DNA from: a virus
Length of the DNA: 53,373 bases
Virus record (IMG/VR): IMGVR_UViG_3300041964_000194
Span: 1-53,373 of that record
Strand: one strand, 5' to 3'
Position numbers and translations under genes: made by a program. A model generated the notes under the pieces. That model was not told the DNA's origin, ran no database searches, and saw only the letters and a list, made by a program, of their open reading frames with translations. Numbering within the stretch: position 1 is the first letter of the stretch; each line of letters starts with the position of its first letter. This document shows, in pieces, positions 28,270-37,126 of this stretch.

Positions 28270-28941
28270 ATGGCTGTTCAGTGGGATTATTCGTCGGTCT
28301 GGGAAGTTCGGAGCTTGAATCTGCGGCGCGGCATCGGACCGCTGCCCGACCCGAATCAGTTTCGCGTCCTGCTATTCAACGGATCGACGCTGACGAAAAC
28401 AATGTCCAAGGCTGCCATGCTCGCAGCAGAATTGCTCCAGCAAAACGGCTACGCTCGGCAGCCTTACAACCCGACCAACGCAACCTACAACGCCACGACC
28501 CAGCGGGCAGAGCTGCCGAGAGTGACGGCGAATTATACGGGAGCCGGAGCCACATTGCAGTGGGATGCGGCGGCAGTTTTGGCCGATTGCCGTGCCACTT
28601 CCTCAAGAGCCATCAGCGCGATCGATGCAAGTACAGACATCCTGACTATTAACAGCCACGGTCTCACCAACGGCGAAGAGGTCACGGTCAGCACAACCGA
28701 TACGTTCGCAGGCGGACTCGAAGGTAGCCTGATCTATTACGCCAAGGTCGTTACCGCAAACGCAATCCAGCTCTGCTCAGATGCCGCAACCGCCAGCGTT
28801 GTGAACATCACCAACGCTGGAGTCGGCACACATCACCTCCGTTACGCGAAGGGCGATATCGTCTTTTTCGGTAACTTTCCCGGTTCGCAGACCATCGGCG
28901 ACGGCGTGACCGAATCCCTGCAAGTTGATTGGAAGAGCTAA
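28270..28941 (+). CDS. Virion structural protein with inserted beta-sandwich domain
   Basis: 223 residues, intact, with AGGAG seven bases before the ATG. Starts MAVQWDYSSVWEVRSLNLRR and FRVLLFNGSTLTKTM; the middle contains ISAIDASTDILTINSHGLTN and a domain ending TNAGVGTHHL, a phage structural motif (HGLTNGE) that looks inserted into the base fold, since VLADC before it and YAKGDIVFFGNF after it read as one domain. Tail-tip location. Overlaps the next ATG by one base. Confidence 0.6.
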   Translation: MAVQWDYSSVWEVRSLNLRRGIGPLPDPNQFRVLLFNGSTLTKTMSKAAMLAAELLQQNGYARQPYNPTNATYNATTQRAELPRVTANYTGAGATLQWDAAAVLADCRATSSRAISAIDASTDILTINSHGLTNGEEVTVSTTDTFAGGLEGSLIYYAKVVTANAIQLCSDAATASVVNITNAGVGTHHLRYAKGDIVFFGNFPGSQTIGDGVTESLQVDWKS

Positions 28942-29271
28942 TGGACGCCGCCGACAGCGCCAGGGATTTGCTCCGCAAGCGCCTGATGCGATCGCGGATG
29001 CAGCAGATTGAAGACTCGATCGCTCGCCAGCAAGAAATCGACACCACGCCCGCGCCGCTGCTCTATGAAGGGCTATGACGTAGAGCGGCAGCAGGCTAGG
29101 GCTTCAACCGATGGAGGCGAAGTTCATGTTCCGGTCATCACGAATGGGGCGATCGCAGAAGGTTCCAGCATTATCGGGAGTGGCGGCGTGATTGAGGGCA
29201 GACCCAGAGTGATTACAGAAGAAACCAGCAGCCGGACGCGCACGGCTCCCGGTCGTGGCCTGCCTATTTGA
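28941..29271 (+). CDS. Small tail-region protein (frameshifted reading)
   Basis: TAATG-coupled start. MDAADSARDLLRKRLMRSRM and QQIEDSIARQQEIDTTPAP read in one frame to LLYEG; one extra C near 29071 then separates it from YDVERQQARASTDGG and VHVPVITNGAIAEG up to APGRGLPI. About 109 residues. No known domain. Confidence 0.5.
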
Positions 29272-29312
29272 GGCACTACAAGAGCTTACGGCGGCGGCGA
29301 AGCGCTGCCATC

Positions 29313-29609
29313 ATGCCGCAGACGACGCTGTATCTGCGCGTAATGGGCGAACCGTTGAGCTGCTGAATATTGCCAATCGGCTGAGCAACCGTCGAATCGA
29401 CTGGCATCACGCCGCTGTTTTTCTCGATCGTGGAGCGGCCTCGCCGCGCCGTGATTGTGCAGGGCATCACCGTGGCCGGCTGAAGCCTTCGGAGAGGGCA
29501 TCGCAGCAGATCGGTTATCCATACACCAGTGCGGCTGCATACCTGGATTGTGGACCCCAGCAACGGGCGATTGATTGCCACTCACGAGCAAATCCTGGGC
29601 GATCGCTGA
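29313..29609 (+). CDS. Small tail-region protein (heavily frameshifted)
   Basis: MPQTTLYLRVMGEP, VELLNIANRLSN, TVESTGITPLFFSIVERP, RRAVIVQGITVAG, EAFGEGIAADR and VRLHTWIVDPSNGRLIATHE form one consistent protein of about 98 residues when four or more single-base shifts are allowed. The dense indels make the exact sequence unsafe. No family recognised. Confidence 0.4.
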
Positions 29610-29814
29610 CCGACCAGACTTATCTATTTGGCACTTTCCAATCGGCTGGCCTGGAACGCTCAACGCCATGCAGAACGGGATGTTTCCAAAAGCGATCGAG
29701 TATCCTGCTGCGCTGGCGAGCTGGCAGCAGAATCTAGTGACCAGCGAGCTGACGGACATTCGGCAGCCTGACAGCCTATCAAGCTGTGCAGCCACAAAGC
29801 TGGGCGCGGGCTGA
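29610..29814 (+). CDS. Small tail-region protein (start unresolved)
   Basis: Frame fragments TDQTYLFGTF and PIGWPGTLNAMQNGMFPKAI plus SWQQNLVTSELTDIRQPDSL end at TGA 29814, one base before the next ATG. A missing C near 29641 joins the first two. The start codon cannot be placed because the sequence just after the previous stop lacks an ATG. About 70 residues, function unknown. Confidence 0.4.
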
Positions 29815-29815
29815 C

Positions 29816-30300
29816 ATGGCTGGCTTCTATCCTTTCCTTAATCCGGTCGCCAAGGCCAACCAGCTCACTCGCCTGCGCGTTTTTCGAGATGCAACTGGCT
29901 ATCAGCCGTCGCTGCCTGGTCTGTTTGGCAGCAGCCCAGTCGTGGCGATCGAAGTTGCACCCATTGCCCAGATCGACCAGGCGCTATTTGAGCCGGAGTC
30001 AGTGTTTCAGTTCAGGCAGCGCCTGCCGCAGCGAGCGGACCTGATTGCCGACTATCCATTTTTGGGCAGTGGGGATTTGACCTCAGCACCCAGCTCAGCG
30101 GGTTGTTCTATCCCTTCGACAGCATCGCCGCGATCGCGACGATCGCGCAGTTGCTCGCCGCCACGCCCAGCGACGGCTTCGGGATATTCGGCAGAACCGA
30201 GCTGGTGTTTGCGGACGTGGGCATTCCTGGATCGGGCACGATCGTGCGGCGGCGACCATCTCGCTACTTTCGTTTGTTGAACGCCTTGGGAGCGACTTAG
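29816..30300 (+). CDS. Tail-region protein (frameshifted reading)
   Basis: About 161 residues. MAGFYPFLNPVAKANQLTRL, PGLFGSSPVVAIEVAPIAQI and RADLIADYPFLG read in frame; a shift near 30075 leads to LSTQLSGLFYPFDSIAAIAT, FGIFGRTELVFADVGIPGSG and RYFRLLNALGAT. Mostly beta with short helices. The last large protein of the late operon; likely structural. Confidence 0.5.
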
Positions 30301-30302
30301 GT

Positions 30303-30578
30303 ATGGCTAAAAAAAACTGCCCGCGATCGGCTCAGATTCGCCTGCAACAGCAACAGCAGGCTTATGTCCAGCGCGCCACTCAGGACGATCGCCGACCCAT
30401 CAGCGGGACGTGCCTGGGCTACGATGCCGAGGCCGTTGGATATCGCATCCAGATTCCTGGCGGCGGCATCATTCGCGCCAGCAGCCTCACCAATGGCGCG
30501 ACCGAAACGGGCACTCGCCTGCGAGTCAACACGGCGCGAGGCAGCGTGCTGGCAACCATCAACGGAATGCCGAGGTAA
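30303..30578 (+). CDS. Small barrel-like hypothetical protein (91 aa)
   Basis: Intact. A basic Gln-rich N-terminus (RSAQIRLQQQQQAYVQRA) precedes a compact beta part (GTCLGYDAEAVGYRIQIPGG, IIRASSLTNGATETGTRLRV) like a small OB or SH3 barrel. It follows the previous stop by two bases, so is co-translated with the late genes. Function unknown. Confidence 0.5.
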   Translation: MAKKNCPRSAQIRLQQQQQAYVQRATQDDRRPISGTCLGYDAEAVGYRIQIPGGGIIRASSLTNGATETGTRLRVNTARGSVLATINGMPR

Positions 30579-30580
30579 GC

Positions 30581-30865
30581 ATGAACCTTTCGATCGTCGA
30601 TCGCATAATGTTAATGGCTGCCCAGAGCAACCGCTTCCAAGCCTGCCTCCCGATTGAGGGCGTCGTCGCAGGTTATAGCATCAGCGGGCAGGGCATCGAG
30701 ATCCACGTCCAGAAACCTGGAGACATCGATCGGCTCCGGTCGATGGAGGCAGTAGTTCTGCAAGCGGCTCGACTGATAGCCGGAGTCGAATATCTAAGTC
30801 TCTGGTTTTGCGGCGAGCTGGTCTGCGTGTTGGAGCGAAGTGAACTGGCACAGTCGATCGAGTAG
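30581..30865 (+). CDS. Last late-operon gene, copy 1 of a duplicated gene (94 aa)
   Basis: Intact copy: MNLSIVDRIMLMAAQSNRF, PIEGVVAGYSISGQGIEIHV, IAGVEYLSLWFCGELVCVLE. Two bases after the previous stop. The gene and about 160 bp downstream occur again at 36434-36854, and a second 5' end (ATGACCCTATCGACCGTCGA) lies at 31062, so a paralogue existed next to it and was split by an insertion. No family recognised. Confidence 0.55.
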   Translation: MNLSIVDRIMLMAAQSNRFQACLPIEGVVAGYSISGQGIEIHVQKPGDIDRLRSMEAVVLQAARLIAGVEYLSLWFCGELVCVLERSELAQSIE

Positions 30866-31029
30866 TCCAAAACTGAGATGCGAGAGACGTACTACAACGC
30901 TGGACTGATTTTGGACTCGATCGACCTGTAGCACGTTTTGTAGTACGAGTCTCAAGCCTGATTCTGTCGTGAGACTGGCAGACCTCGAAAAATGCTGGAC
31001 TAAACCGCTAAAAACGCCTCAGCGTGTGA
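30609..31029 (+). repeat. Direct repeat, copy A (421 bp)
   Basis: Covers most of the 30581 gene and its 3' flank. Matches 36434-36854 over the whole length with many single-base differences and indels, both copies being 421 bp. The two copies bracket the cargo island. Confidence 0.85.
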
Positions 31030-31057
31030 CGACTATCAACTGTGGAATGCGAGTGTG

Positions 31058-31087
31058 AAGCATGACCCTATCGACCGTCGATCGCAT
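31058..31087 (+). pseudogene. 5' end of a second copy of the 30581 gene
   Basis: AAGCATGACC..TATCGACCGTCGATCGCAT matches the 5' end of the 30581 gene and then stops abruptly; its continuation begins at 36434. This marks the left edge of an approximately 5.35 kb insertion. Confidence 0.6.
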
Positions 31088-31140
31088 GGCTTAGTTCGTC
31101 GCTCATCCATTGGAAGACAGTGTTAGTTTTAAGCAATCAG

Positions 31141-32925
31141 TCATTCAGCTAGGTCATCAGGAGCGTTGTTCACAATCCATTCTGTTAGTGCTACTCCGTA
31201 TCTCACTTTGTTGTCCTGAAGAGACATGGCTGTCAGAAGACTAATGAAAAGATCTGTCAGGATTTTTTGTTCCGTCTACCTCTTCTAGCCACTGTTGCGT
31301 GAGCGGATCAGCAGTGCTTGAATGTGGCTGAAAATATTTGTCTCCGTCCACGTTTTTGTAACACTGTTCAACCTCCTCCGAGGTAACTGATAGATTCTCA
31401 GAGCTAAGAACTGTACTAATTGCACCAGGGGTTTAGTAGATAGTATTCATACATCTTCCGCGCCAAAACGATACTTTTCCATTGCTTCGACGCGTCAAGA
31501 TCTGCTCGCTCTCTCGGAGTGCGCTTCTCCCGATCGAATATAAAGCCGATGGCGGGCGGCAATAAACCTCGTCCCTGGCTCAGGCGCTGGTAGATTTCAA
31601 AAACTGTTTTAGAAAACATGCAACAAAATCACCAGTTTGCAGTACTCCCATAATCTGTGTACCAACAAAGGAAGCCTTAAAATCTTCTCTACATTATGGG
31701 GAAGCACTCTTCTTCTGTTTTCCCTTCTACCCATAAGATATTAATCTGCTCCAAATGTGTCAGTAATTTTGCTCCAACCTCCTTAAGAAACAAGCTCCAT
31801 CTGTCGATTTCCGAAACGTCTATTGTCTCTACATCGCTTTCAAACTCAGTCTTACGAACTAAAAAAAGATTTCAGGATTTGTTGCAGTTACCGCTGTTGG
31901 GGAATGCGTTGTAATAATAAATTGATGCTCGAATGAAGCTTCAAAATCTCGATAAGTTTTCTAAGAGCACCTGGATGCAAAAAGCTCTGTGGCTCGTCAA
32001 TAACTATAGTCTGTGGCTGAGCCGAATTAATAACAACATAGAGTATTGCTAGAACTTGTCCAATTCCTGTTCCACTTTCCGATAGTGGCACTGCCAGATC
32101 ATTCCGCTCATATCTTGATCATGATGCCAGATAAGAATCTGAACTCGATTTCCACCAATTGGGTATGGTGTATACCCTGAATGGATGGAAAAACAGTTCT
32201 GGCAAAGAGAAGGAACCTGTCAAAGCGAGTTACGATTAGATTAGCAATAGATTATACTTGTAGCAAGATTTTCAGCGTTATTTGCTAAGTATGAGTTATT
32301 TCCGATTTCCCAGCTTCCGATGTTTACACCTTCGCCTTGAACATATAAATTTGAGCGAAAACAAATTTGCTAATTTAATTCCATATGATTCTTCTAGATT
32401 AAAATTTCCATAATTTCCTTGTTCAAGCTGCCTCGTTTCCAAATTAAATAAATATTCACTCCAGGCAGGTGTGAGGATGAGACGGTTGGTAACTAGCACA
32501 GCCTCTAAGCTAGTTTCTATATTGGTTAAAAGTGCTGAAGAGGAATTTGCCTTGTCTATAAACACACACTAAGCCCTAGACCTATGTATTGAAGTCAAGA
32601 ATCGTTGCAGGGAATTATTAAGGTCACGTTCGGCAGAAGGAATCAAAAAACTTGCAATTTGTTGTAGCGATTCAATGACTCTTTTGGCTCTAGAGAGAAA
32701 TATATGCGGCATTCAGCGACTGGATTGAATGTCTGGCTTGAGTCTGGTTGAGGTAGAGTTTATAGGCTTGCGATGAGGGTGGTTTCAAACTGTGAGCTAA
32801 TGCCTCTAGAAGTGCTGTTTTTCCAACATTATTCTGCCCAACAATTACGTTAAATCCTGGCTCAAGAAATAACCTGAATCAAGAAAGCTTTTATAATTAA
32901 CAACTTTGAATATGGATATATACAT
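31141..32925 (-). pseudogene. OLD-family AAA ATPase / TOPRIM nuclease, broken
   Basis: About 590 residues on the minus strand, spread over all frames. Start ATG 32925 gives MYISIFKVVNYKSFLDSGYF; Walker A is VGQNNVGKTALLEAL (about 32830-32860), Walker B IDEPQSFLHPG (about 31990), then FIITTHSPTAVTATNPEIF, a TOPRIM box ILWVEGKTEEECFP (about 31705) and FIFDREKRTPRERADL (about 31540), ending ALTEWIVNNAPDDLAE. OLD-type proteins couple an SMC-like ATPase to a TOPRIM nuclease and act in phage defence or superinfection exclusion. No GajB-like helicase partner is next to it. AT-rich; more than six indels make it inactive as drawn. Confidence 0.75.
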
Positions 32926-33025
32926 GTAAAATTAACCTTTACGTGGTTTGTTAGAGATGGAGCAGTTAAGACAGCTATTGCCTATTCTCGATCGGGATAC
33001 CACTTAAGCCATCCATTCTAAATAA

Positions 33026-33055
33026 TCAAACCCCCCGCTGCACACAGGGGTTTGA
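33026..33055 (-). terminator. Terminator for the 34.6-33.1 kb minus operon
   Basis: TCAAACCCC (33026-33034) pairs with GGGGTTTGA (33047-33055). It lies 42 bp beyond the stop of the last gene on the minus strand. Confidence 0.6.
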
Positions 33056-33096
33056 TTGACTGAGCGAGCGTCAGGCTACAATCGCGCTCATGTTTG

Positions 33097-33378
33097 CTAT
33101 TTCCACCATGCCGCGTTCCTGTCATTCTTCATCGTGGCGACAGTCAGAGCATGACTGGTAGCCTGCTCTAGCAGATTCGTGATCCGATCCCATTCCTGCT
33201 TGCAGTCAGCGTCTTCATCCAGCCGCGCCTGACTGCTGATCAGGTCAGCCAGTCGATCGAGTAGTTCGGCTAGGCCGTGACGATTGGCTAGGGTGTGCAG
33301 CTCGTCTCTGAGTAGGTTGACCTCACGCCGCCTGCACTGGCAAGCGATCGGGCTTGGGGGTTTAGCTTCAGTTTGCAT
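33097..33378 (-). CDS. Small helical hypothetical protein (93 aa)
   Basis: ATG 33378 (MQTEAKPPSPIACQCRRREV) is preferred because GGAGG precedes it; a longer frame to 33489 lacks a site. Mostly helical and charged (LHTLANRHGLAELLDRLADL, EWDRITNLLEQA). Last of four minus-strand genes of the regulated cargo operon. No family recognised. Confidence 0.55.
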   Translation of the reverse strand: MQTEAKPPSPIACQCRRREVNLLRDELHTLANRHGLAELLDRLADLISSQARLDEDADCKQEWDRITNLLEQATSHALTVATMKNDRNAAWWK

Positions 33379-33527
33379 GGTGTCCTCCCTACCAAGTGCT
33401 GAGCTGTGACTGTGGAACTTGCAGCACGGGCTGCACTGCCGCTGCTGGGCTGTCAGGATGCAGTTTGATGCTGTAGTGCCATTCGCCATCCAGGAACGCT
33501 AACCCTGCGATCGTGCCGAAGTTGCCC

Positions 33528-33938
33528 TCAGCTCACAACCGAGTCATCGAAGCCAAACTTTGGCTTTTTGTAGCCTCTAGGCAGTGGTAGGCTCTCGGCT
33601 GACCACCATCCGGTGCTGCTTTTGCACACTCCTAGCTTTTGCGCCTGCCGCACGATGTCAGCCAAGCGCAGCACGAATGGAATGTAGGCTGGGTACTTGC
33701 TGTAGTGCCTGCCCCATCTGGCAACCTCCCAGACTGCAAGCCCAGTCGCACGGCAAAGCGCATCTTCACAGGCTTGCTTGTAGTCGGGATCAGTCAGGGG
33801 ATAGCTCACCCACTTGTGGCAGAACTCAGCAGGCGTCATCAGCTGATGCACAACGGTGGCGATGTAGCTCAGCAAGGCTTTGGTGCGTTCATCGCGGGAA
33901 AGGGCAAAGGCCGGGATCAGAGTGATATCTGCTTGCAT
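33528..33938 (-). CDS. Hypothetical protein (136 aa)
   Basis: Intact frame MQADITLIPAFALSRDERTK ... GYKKPKFGFDDSVVS. It includes a helix-turn-helix-like stretch (CRATGLAVWEVARWGRHYSK) but no clear enzyme motif. Three bases separate it from the upstream gene of the same operon. Cyanobacterial accessory-type protein; function unknown. Confidence 0.55.
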   Translation of the reverse strand: MQADITLIPAFALSRDERTKALLSYIATVVHQLMTPAEFCHKWVSYPLTDPDYKQACEDALCRATGLAVWEVARWGRHYSKYPAYIPFVLRLADIVRQAQKLGVCKSSTGWWSAESLPLPRGYKKPKFGFDDSVVS

Positions 33939-33941
33939 GGC

Positions 33942-34268
33942 TTAGCCCTCCCCTTGCTGCTGGCATGGAGGACACAGGCAGCAACGCAGGCTGCGTTCGT
34001 AGACGTACTCAGTCGTTTCGTCGGCTAAGAGTGCCTCTTGTGGTGTTTTGCCAAAGATGTCGCTGATGGTGTAGCTCCAACCCCAATCGCTGGTACTCTC
34101 TGCCAGTGCCTCTAGCGGGCAGATGTAGCGCATACCAACGACAACGCCTTTGCGCTTGCAATAGTAGACCTCTTGAAACAGATGGAACTTGGGAGCGGGC
34201 ACATCGGGCGGTAGGACAAACGAAACTTGTGCCCCAACTAACGGGGCATCTGCGGATACGATATTCAT
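33942..34268 (-). CDS. Hypothetical protein (108 aa)
   Basis: ATG 34268 with GAGG nine bases before it. MNIVSADAPLVGAQVSFVLP, then a beta-rich part (EVYYCKRKGVVVGMRYICPL) and a Cys-rich end (SLRCCLCPPCQQQGEG) with four Cys in CCLCPPC, a possible metal site. Operon member with the neighbours at 33528 and 34376. Confidence 0.55.
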   Translation of the reverse strand: MNIVSADAPLVGAQVSFVLPPDVPAPKFHLFQEVYYCKRKGVVVGMRYICPLEALAESTSDWGWSYTISDIFGKTPQEALLADETTEYVYERSLRCCLCPPCQQQGEG

Positions 34269-34375
34269 CAAGCTGTACCTCGGTTTAAGTGCTTAGGTGC
34301 AGTGGAAGCCCTCTGGTGAGCCGTCGAAAGTACACCAGGGGGTTTAGCTTTTGTTGAGCGATCGCTCTTAGTTTC

Positions 34376-34621
34376 TTAGTCGTTGGCAGCGCCTTCGTCT
34401 ACCAAAAAACTGCTCATCAATTCGTCAAGCTTCTCAAGCTGAGAAGGATTCTCTAGTCGCCAGCGATCGATACCTTCTCTAATCCACCGCTCCAGTTGGG
34501 CGGTATCGCTGCGATCCTCCAGAATTGCTACGCCCTTTAACCCAGCAAGAAGTTCATACGAAATCTTGTAGTTCTGACGCTTAGCTGGTTTTTTTGCTCT
34601 TCCCACTACGGCTTGTGTCAC
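34376..34621 (-). CDS. Putative small DNA-binding regulator (81 aa)
   Basis: GTG 34621 is chosen because GGAG lies nine bases before it; the longer frame to 34696 runs into the promoter repeats. A basic N-terminus (VGRAKKPAKRQNYKISYELL) precedes two helices (DTAQLERWIREGIDRWRLEN), consistent with a ribbon-helix-helix fold. First gene of the minus operon, next to repeated operator-like sites, so probably autoregulatory (inference). Confidence 0.5.
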   Translation of the reverse strand: MTQAVVGRAKKPAKRQNYKISYELLAGLKGVAILEDRSDTAQLERWIREGIDRWRLENPSQLEKLDELMSSFLVDEGAAND

Positions 34622-34679
34622 AAGGCTTTTCTCCTTAATTGAACAACACAAACCCATAATTACACGATTTGAAGTAAAA

Positions 34680-34777
34680 CGTATATACGATTGCATACGA
34701 AAAACTGATAACTGAGCGCTAAACTAATCGGGATTTAGTATGTATTAATGTAGTAATCGTATGTACGATATGCCATA
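34680..34777 (-). promoter_or_regulatory. Paired operator-like repeats in a divergent promoter region
   Basis: CGTATATACGATTGCATA (34680-34697) and CGTATGTACGATATGCCATA (34758-34777) share the pattern CGTATRTACGAT and lie in AT-rich DNA between the 34621 minus-strand start and the 34861 plus-strand start. The first includes the perfect palindrome CGTATATACG. Confidence 0.5.
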
Positions 34778-34860
34778 ATAGGTACAGAGAAAGCGCCCCC
34801 GACTCTCACATCTGAAGCGCTTCTCTACATCCAAACCCTCATTCAAGGATTTGCACCAAT

Positions 34861-35092
34861 GGTAGCTCAACTACAAGACCGCTTCGACATCCGCTCGATC
34901 GAAACCCCGACGATTTATCTGCATATCGTGACCTTGATTCACCGTCGCACGGGTCATGAAGTTTGCCTCAACATCGAAACCGACTCAGCCCGCTATGCGT
35001 GGTGAGTCGCGAAATTGCCCATCAGAAGGTAGTTCGCAAGCTGCTCGGTTACGAGATTTACGAAGTTCTCGACTGTAACGAACCGTTCTAAG
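34861..35092 (+). pseudogene. Small gene upstream of tnpB, frameshifted
   Basis: MVAQLQDRFDIRSIETPTIY and LTLIHRRTG-like HEVCLNIETDSARYA in one frame, then VVSREIAHQKVVRKLLGYEI and YEVLDCNEPF in another; one base lost near 35003. About 77 residues. It precedes the TnpB relic and may travel with it. Function unknown. Confidence 0.4.
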
Positions 35093-35148
35093 TCGATCGG
35101 GCTTTGGGGATGCCTTCATCCCCTTCACTTCCTTCACCACTGCTCACC

Positions 35149-36383
35149 ATGCGCCTCTCCTACCAGTACCGCTTACGTCCAACCAAAGCTCAGATCGCCA
35201 TTATGGAGAACTGGCTTGAACTGCTGCGACGGCAGTACAACTACCGCTAGCGGAGCGGTTTCAACTGGTGGGAGCAAAATCGCTGTGATGTCAATGCTGC
35301 GCTCATCCGCCGTCTTCCCGCAGTTGCAGGATAAGCTCAGCCGCTAAAAGTCAGCAAGGCTGATTTGCTACTGACCAGAAGCGCGATGTTTCGTGAATAC
35401 GAAGACGCTGTATGCTCCTGTGCTATGGAGCGATTGCAAAGGGATGTATATGGGTGCTTCATTTGACGCGCGCGTTATTGCGTTTTATGGTAGATGAGAT
35501 TGTGGCGCTGGCTAGGGGACTGCCAGACGGCAGATCTGGTGTCAGGGATTAGATTTGAGCTGAGATTCAGAGCGTGCGGATCGCTGCTGTATCACTATCA
35601 GATTGTTCAGCTGATGGCATCATGAGCAGTTTACATGATCATTTTTGGGGTAGCGGTCAAGCTGAGCTGCATCGCCCTTCGATAAAGCGATCACCGTCAG
35701 GATACTGTCAGACTAGTTACGCGAGAGCTGATCGGTTGTATGGAAATCACTTCAGTGCTGATGCGATATGTGACCAGAACTCAGTCCCGGCGCGCAACAG
35801 TGGACAACACGATCGGCATTGACCTAGGCCTAAAGTCCTTTCTGGTCACAAGTGAGGTGAAGCGGTAGACATCCCCAGCGCTATCGCAAAGCTGAGAAGC
35901 GGCTGAAGCGGTTGCAGCGACAGTTATCCAAAAAGAAAAGGGGTCAAAGCGACGGGCTAAGGCAGTCAAGCGTGTTGCCAAAGCTCACCTAAAAGTTGCC
36001 AATCAGCGCCAAGATTTTCACCACAAAACGGTGAACTGGCTGCTAGCCAATCTAAGTTTATTGCTCATGAAGATCTCCATATCAGGGACTAGCGAGAACA
36101 AGGCTAGCCAAATCGATCAACGATGCGGGCTGGGTCAATTTCTGACAATTGCCGCTTACAAGGCTGAAGAGCTGGGGGCGGAACATTGCCAAGAAATCCG
36201 GCCAGAACCACGATCGACTGCTCAGACTGTGGGGCAGCAGTGCCAAAAACACTGTCTGACCGCTGGCATAATTGCGTGTGTGGTGCGTCCTACGATCGCG
36301 ACCACAACGCAGCCAGAAACATTAAGCAAAGGGCGGTGGGGCATCCCGTCCAGCTCCTGGAGGCGATCGGGATACGAGCCTGA
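35149..36383 (+). pseudogene. tnpB: TnpB (IS200/IS605-group nuclease), heavily decayed
   Basis: The start MRLSYQYRLRPTKAQIAIME and NWLELLRRQYNYR match cyanobacterial IS1341/IS891-type TnpB. Further fragments are TIGIDLGLKSFLVTSEG (RuvC I), RYRKAEKRLKRLQRQLSKKK, FHHKTVNWLL, and the C-terminal zinc finger and RuvC III: DCSDCGAAVPKTLSDRWHNC, CGASYDRDHNAARNI. TnpB is an RNA-guided endonuclease associated with these elements. Many indels and stop codons; no TnpA is present. Confidence 0.8.
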
Positions 36384-36394
36384 TGAAGGAGAAG

Positions 36395-36422
36395 CCAGCG
36401 CCACGCAACGCCGTAGCGCTGG
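36395..36422 (+). mobile_element. Right-end hairpin of the TnpB element
   Basis: CCAGCGC (36395-36401) pairs with GCGCTGG (36416-36422), 12 bp after the tnpB stop. IS200/IS605 elements carry subterminal hairpins here, and the 3' part of the transcript is the guide (omega) RNA scaffold. Element end is close to 36433, where the interrupted gene resumes. Confidence 0.5.
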
Positions 36423-36433
36423 AGCATGTCCAC

Positions 36434-36854
36434 TGTTAATGGCTGCCCCAAGCAACCGCTTTTCAAGCCTGCATCCCGATTGAGGGGTCGTCGCAGGTTT
36501 TATAGCATCAGTGGGCAGGGAATCGAAATCCACGTCCAGAACCTGGAGACATCGATCGCTCCGGTCGATGGCGGCGTGGTTCTGAAGCGGCTCGACTGAT
36601 AGCCGAGTACGAATATCTCAGTCCTCCTGGTTTTGCGGCGAGCTGGTCTCGGATTTGGAGCGAGTCAACTGGCACATGTCGATCGAGTAGTCCAAAGCTG
36701 AGATCCGAGAGACGACTACAACGCTGGACTTGATTTTGTGGACTCGTGATCGACATTGTAGACATTTTGTAGTATGATCTCAAGCTGATCTGTCGTGAGA
36801 CTGGCAGAGTCGTAAAATGCTGACAAAACGCTAAAAAACACCTTCAGCGTGTGA
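36434..36854 (+). repeat. Direct repeat, copy B (421 bp), 3' part of the split second gene copy
   Basis: Begins TGTTAATGGCTGCC as in copy A and ends CAGCGTGTGA. In frame pieces LMAAPSNRF, GVVAG and WFCGELVSDLE echo the 30581 product, but several indels destroy the frame. Right boundary of the insertion. From 36855 to 37126 I see no gene, only a short stem (AATTCGGC/GCCGAATT near 36991-37012). Confidence 0.8.
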
Positions 36855-37126
36855 GCTTGAGGCTTTGACTAGTTTTTGCTTATTTGCCTTGTACAGCAGG
36901 CCATCTAGGGCGATCGATCGGTGGAACTAGAGCAACTGTCACAGTGTTGATGGAGCCAGCAAAATCTGTGGAATCTAAAAATAGGTGGAACAATTCGGCC
37001 TAAAAGCCGAATTTGAGGTGTTATACAGAAAGATTCTGCTTATCTACCTGCTACGAGATCTTAGCCGGAAACGTTCTGTCCAATAATTGTTGGGCAGCTG
37101 AGTAGGAGAGATTTTTTGAGGCCAAT

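Noticed and set aside
34680-34777. Short spaced repeats as a CRISPR array.
   Set aside because: Only two imperfect copies, spacing of 60 bp of promoter-like DNA and no cas genes; better explained as operators.
30609-36854. The two 421-bp direct repeats as attL and attR of an integrated element.
   Set aside because: They include most of a coding gene, no integrase lies between them, and the split second copy explains them as a tandem gene duplication interrupted by insertion.
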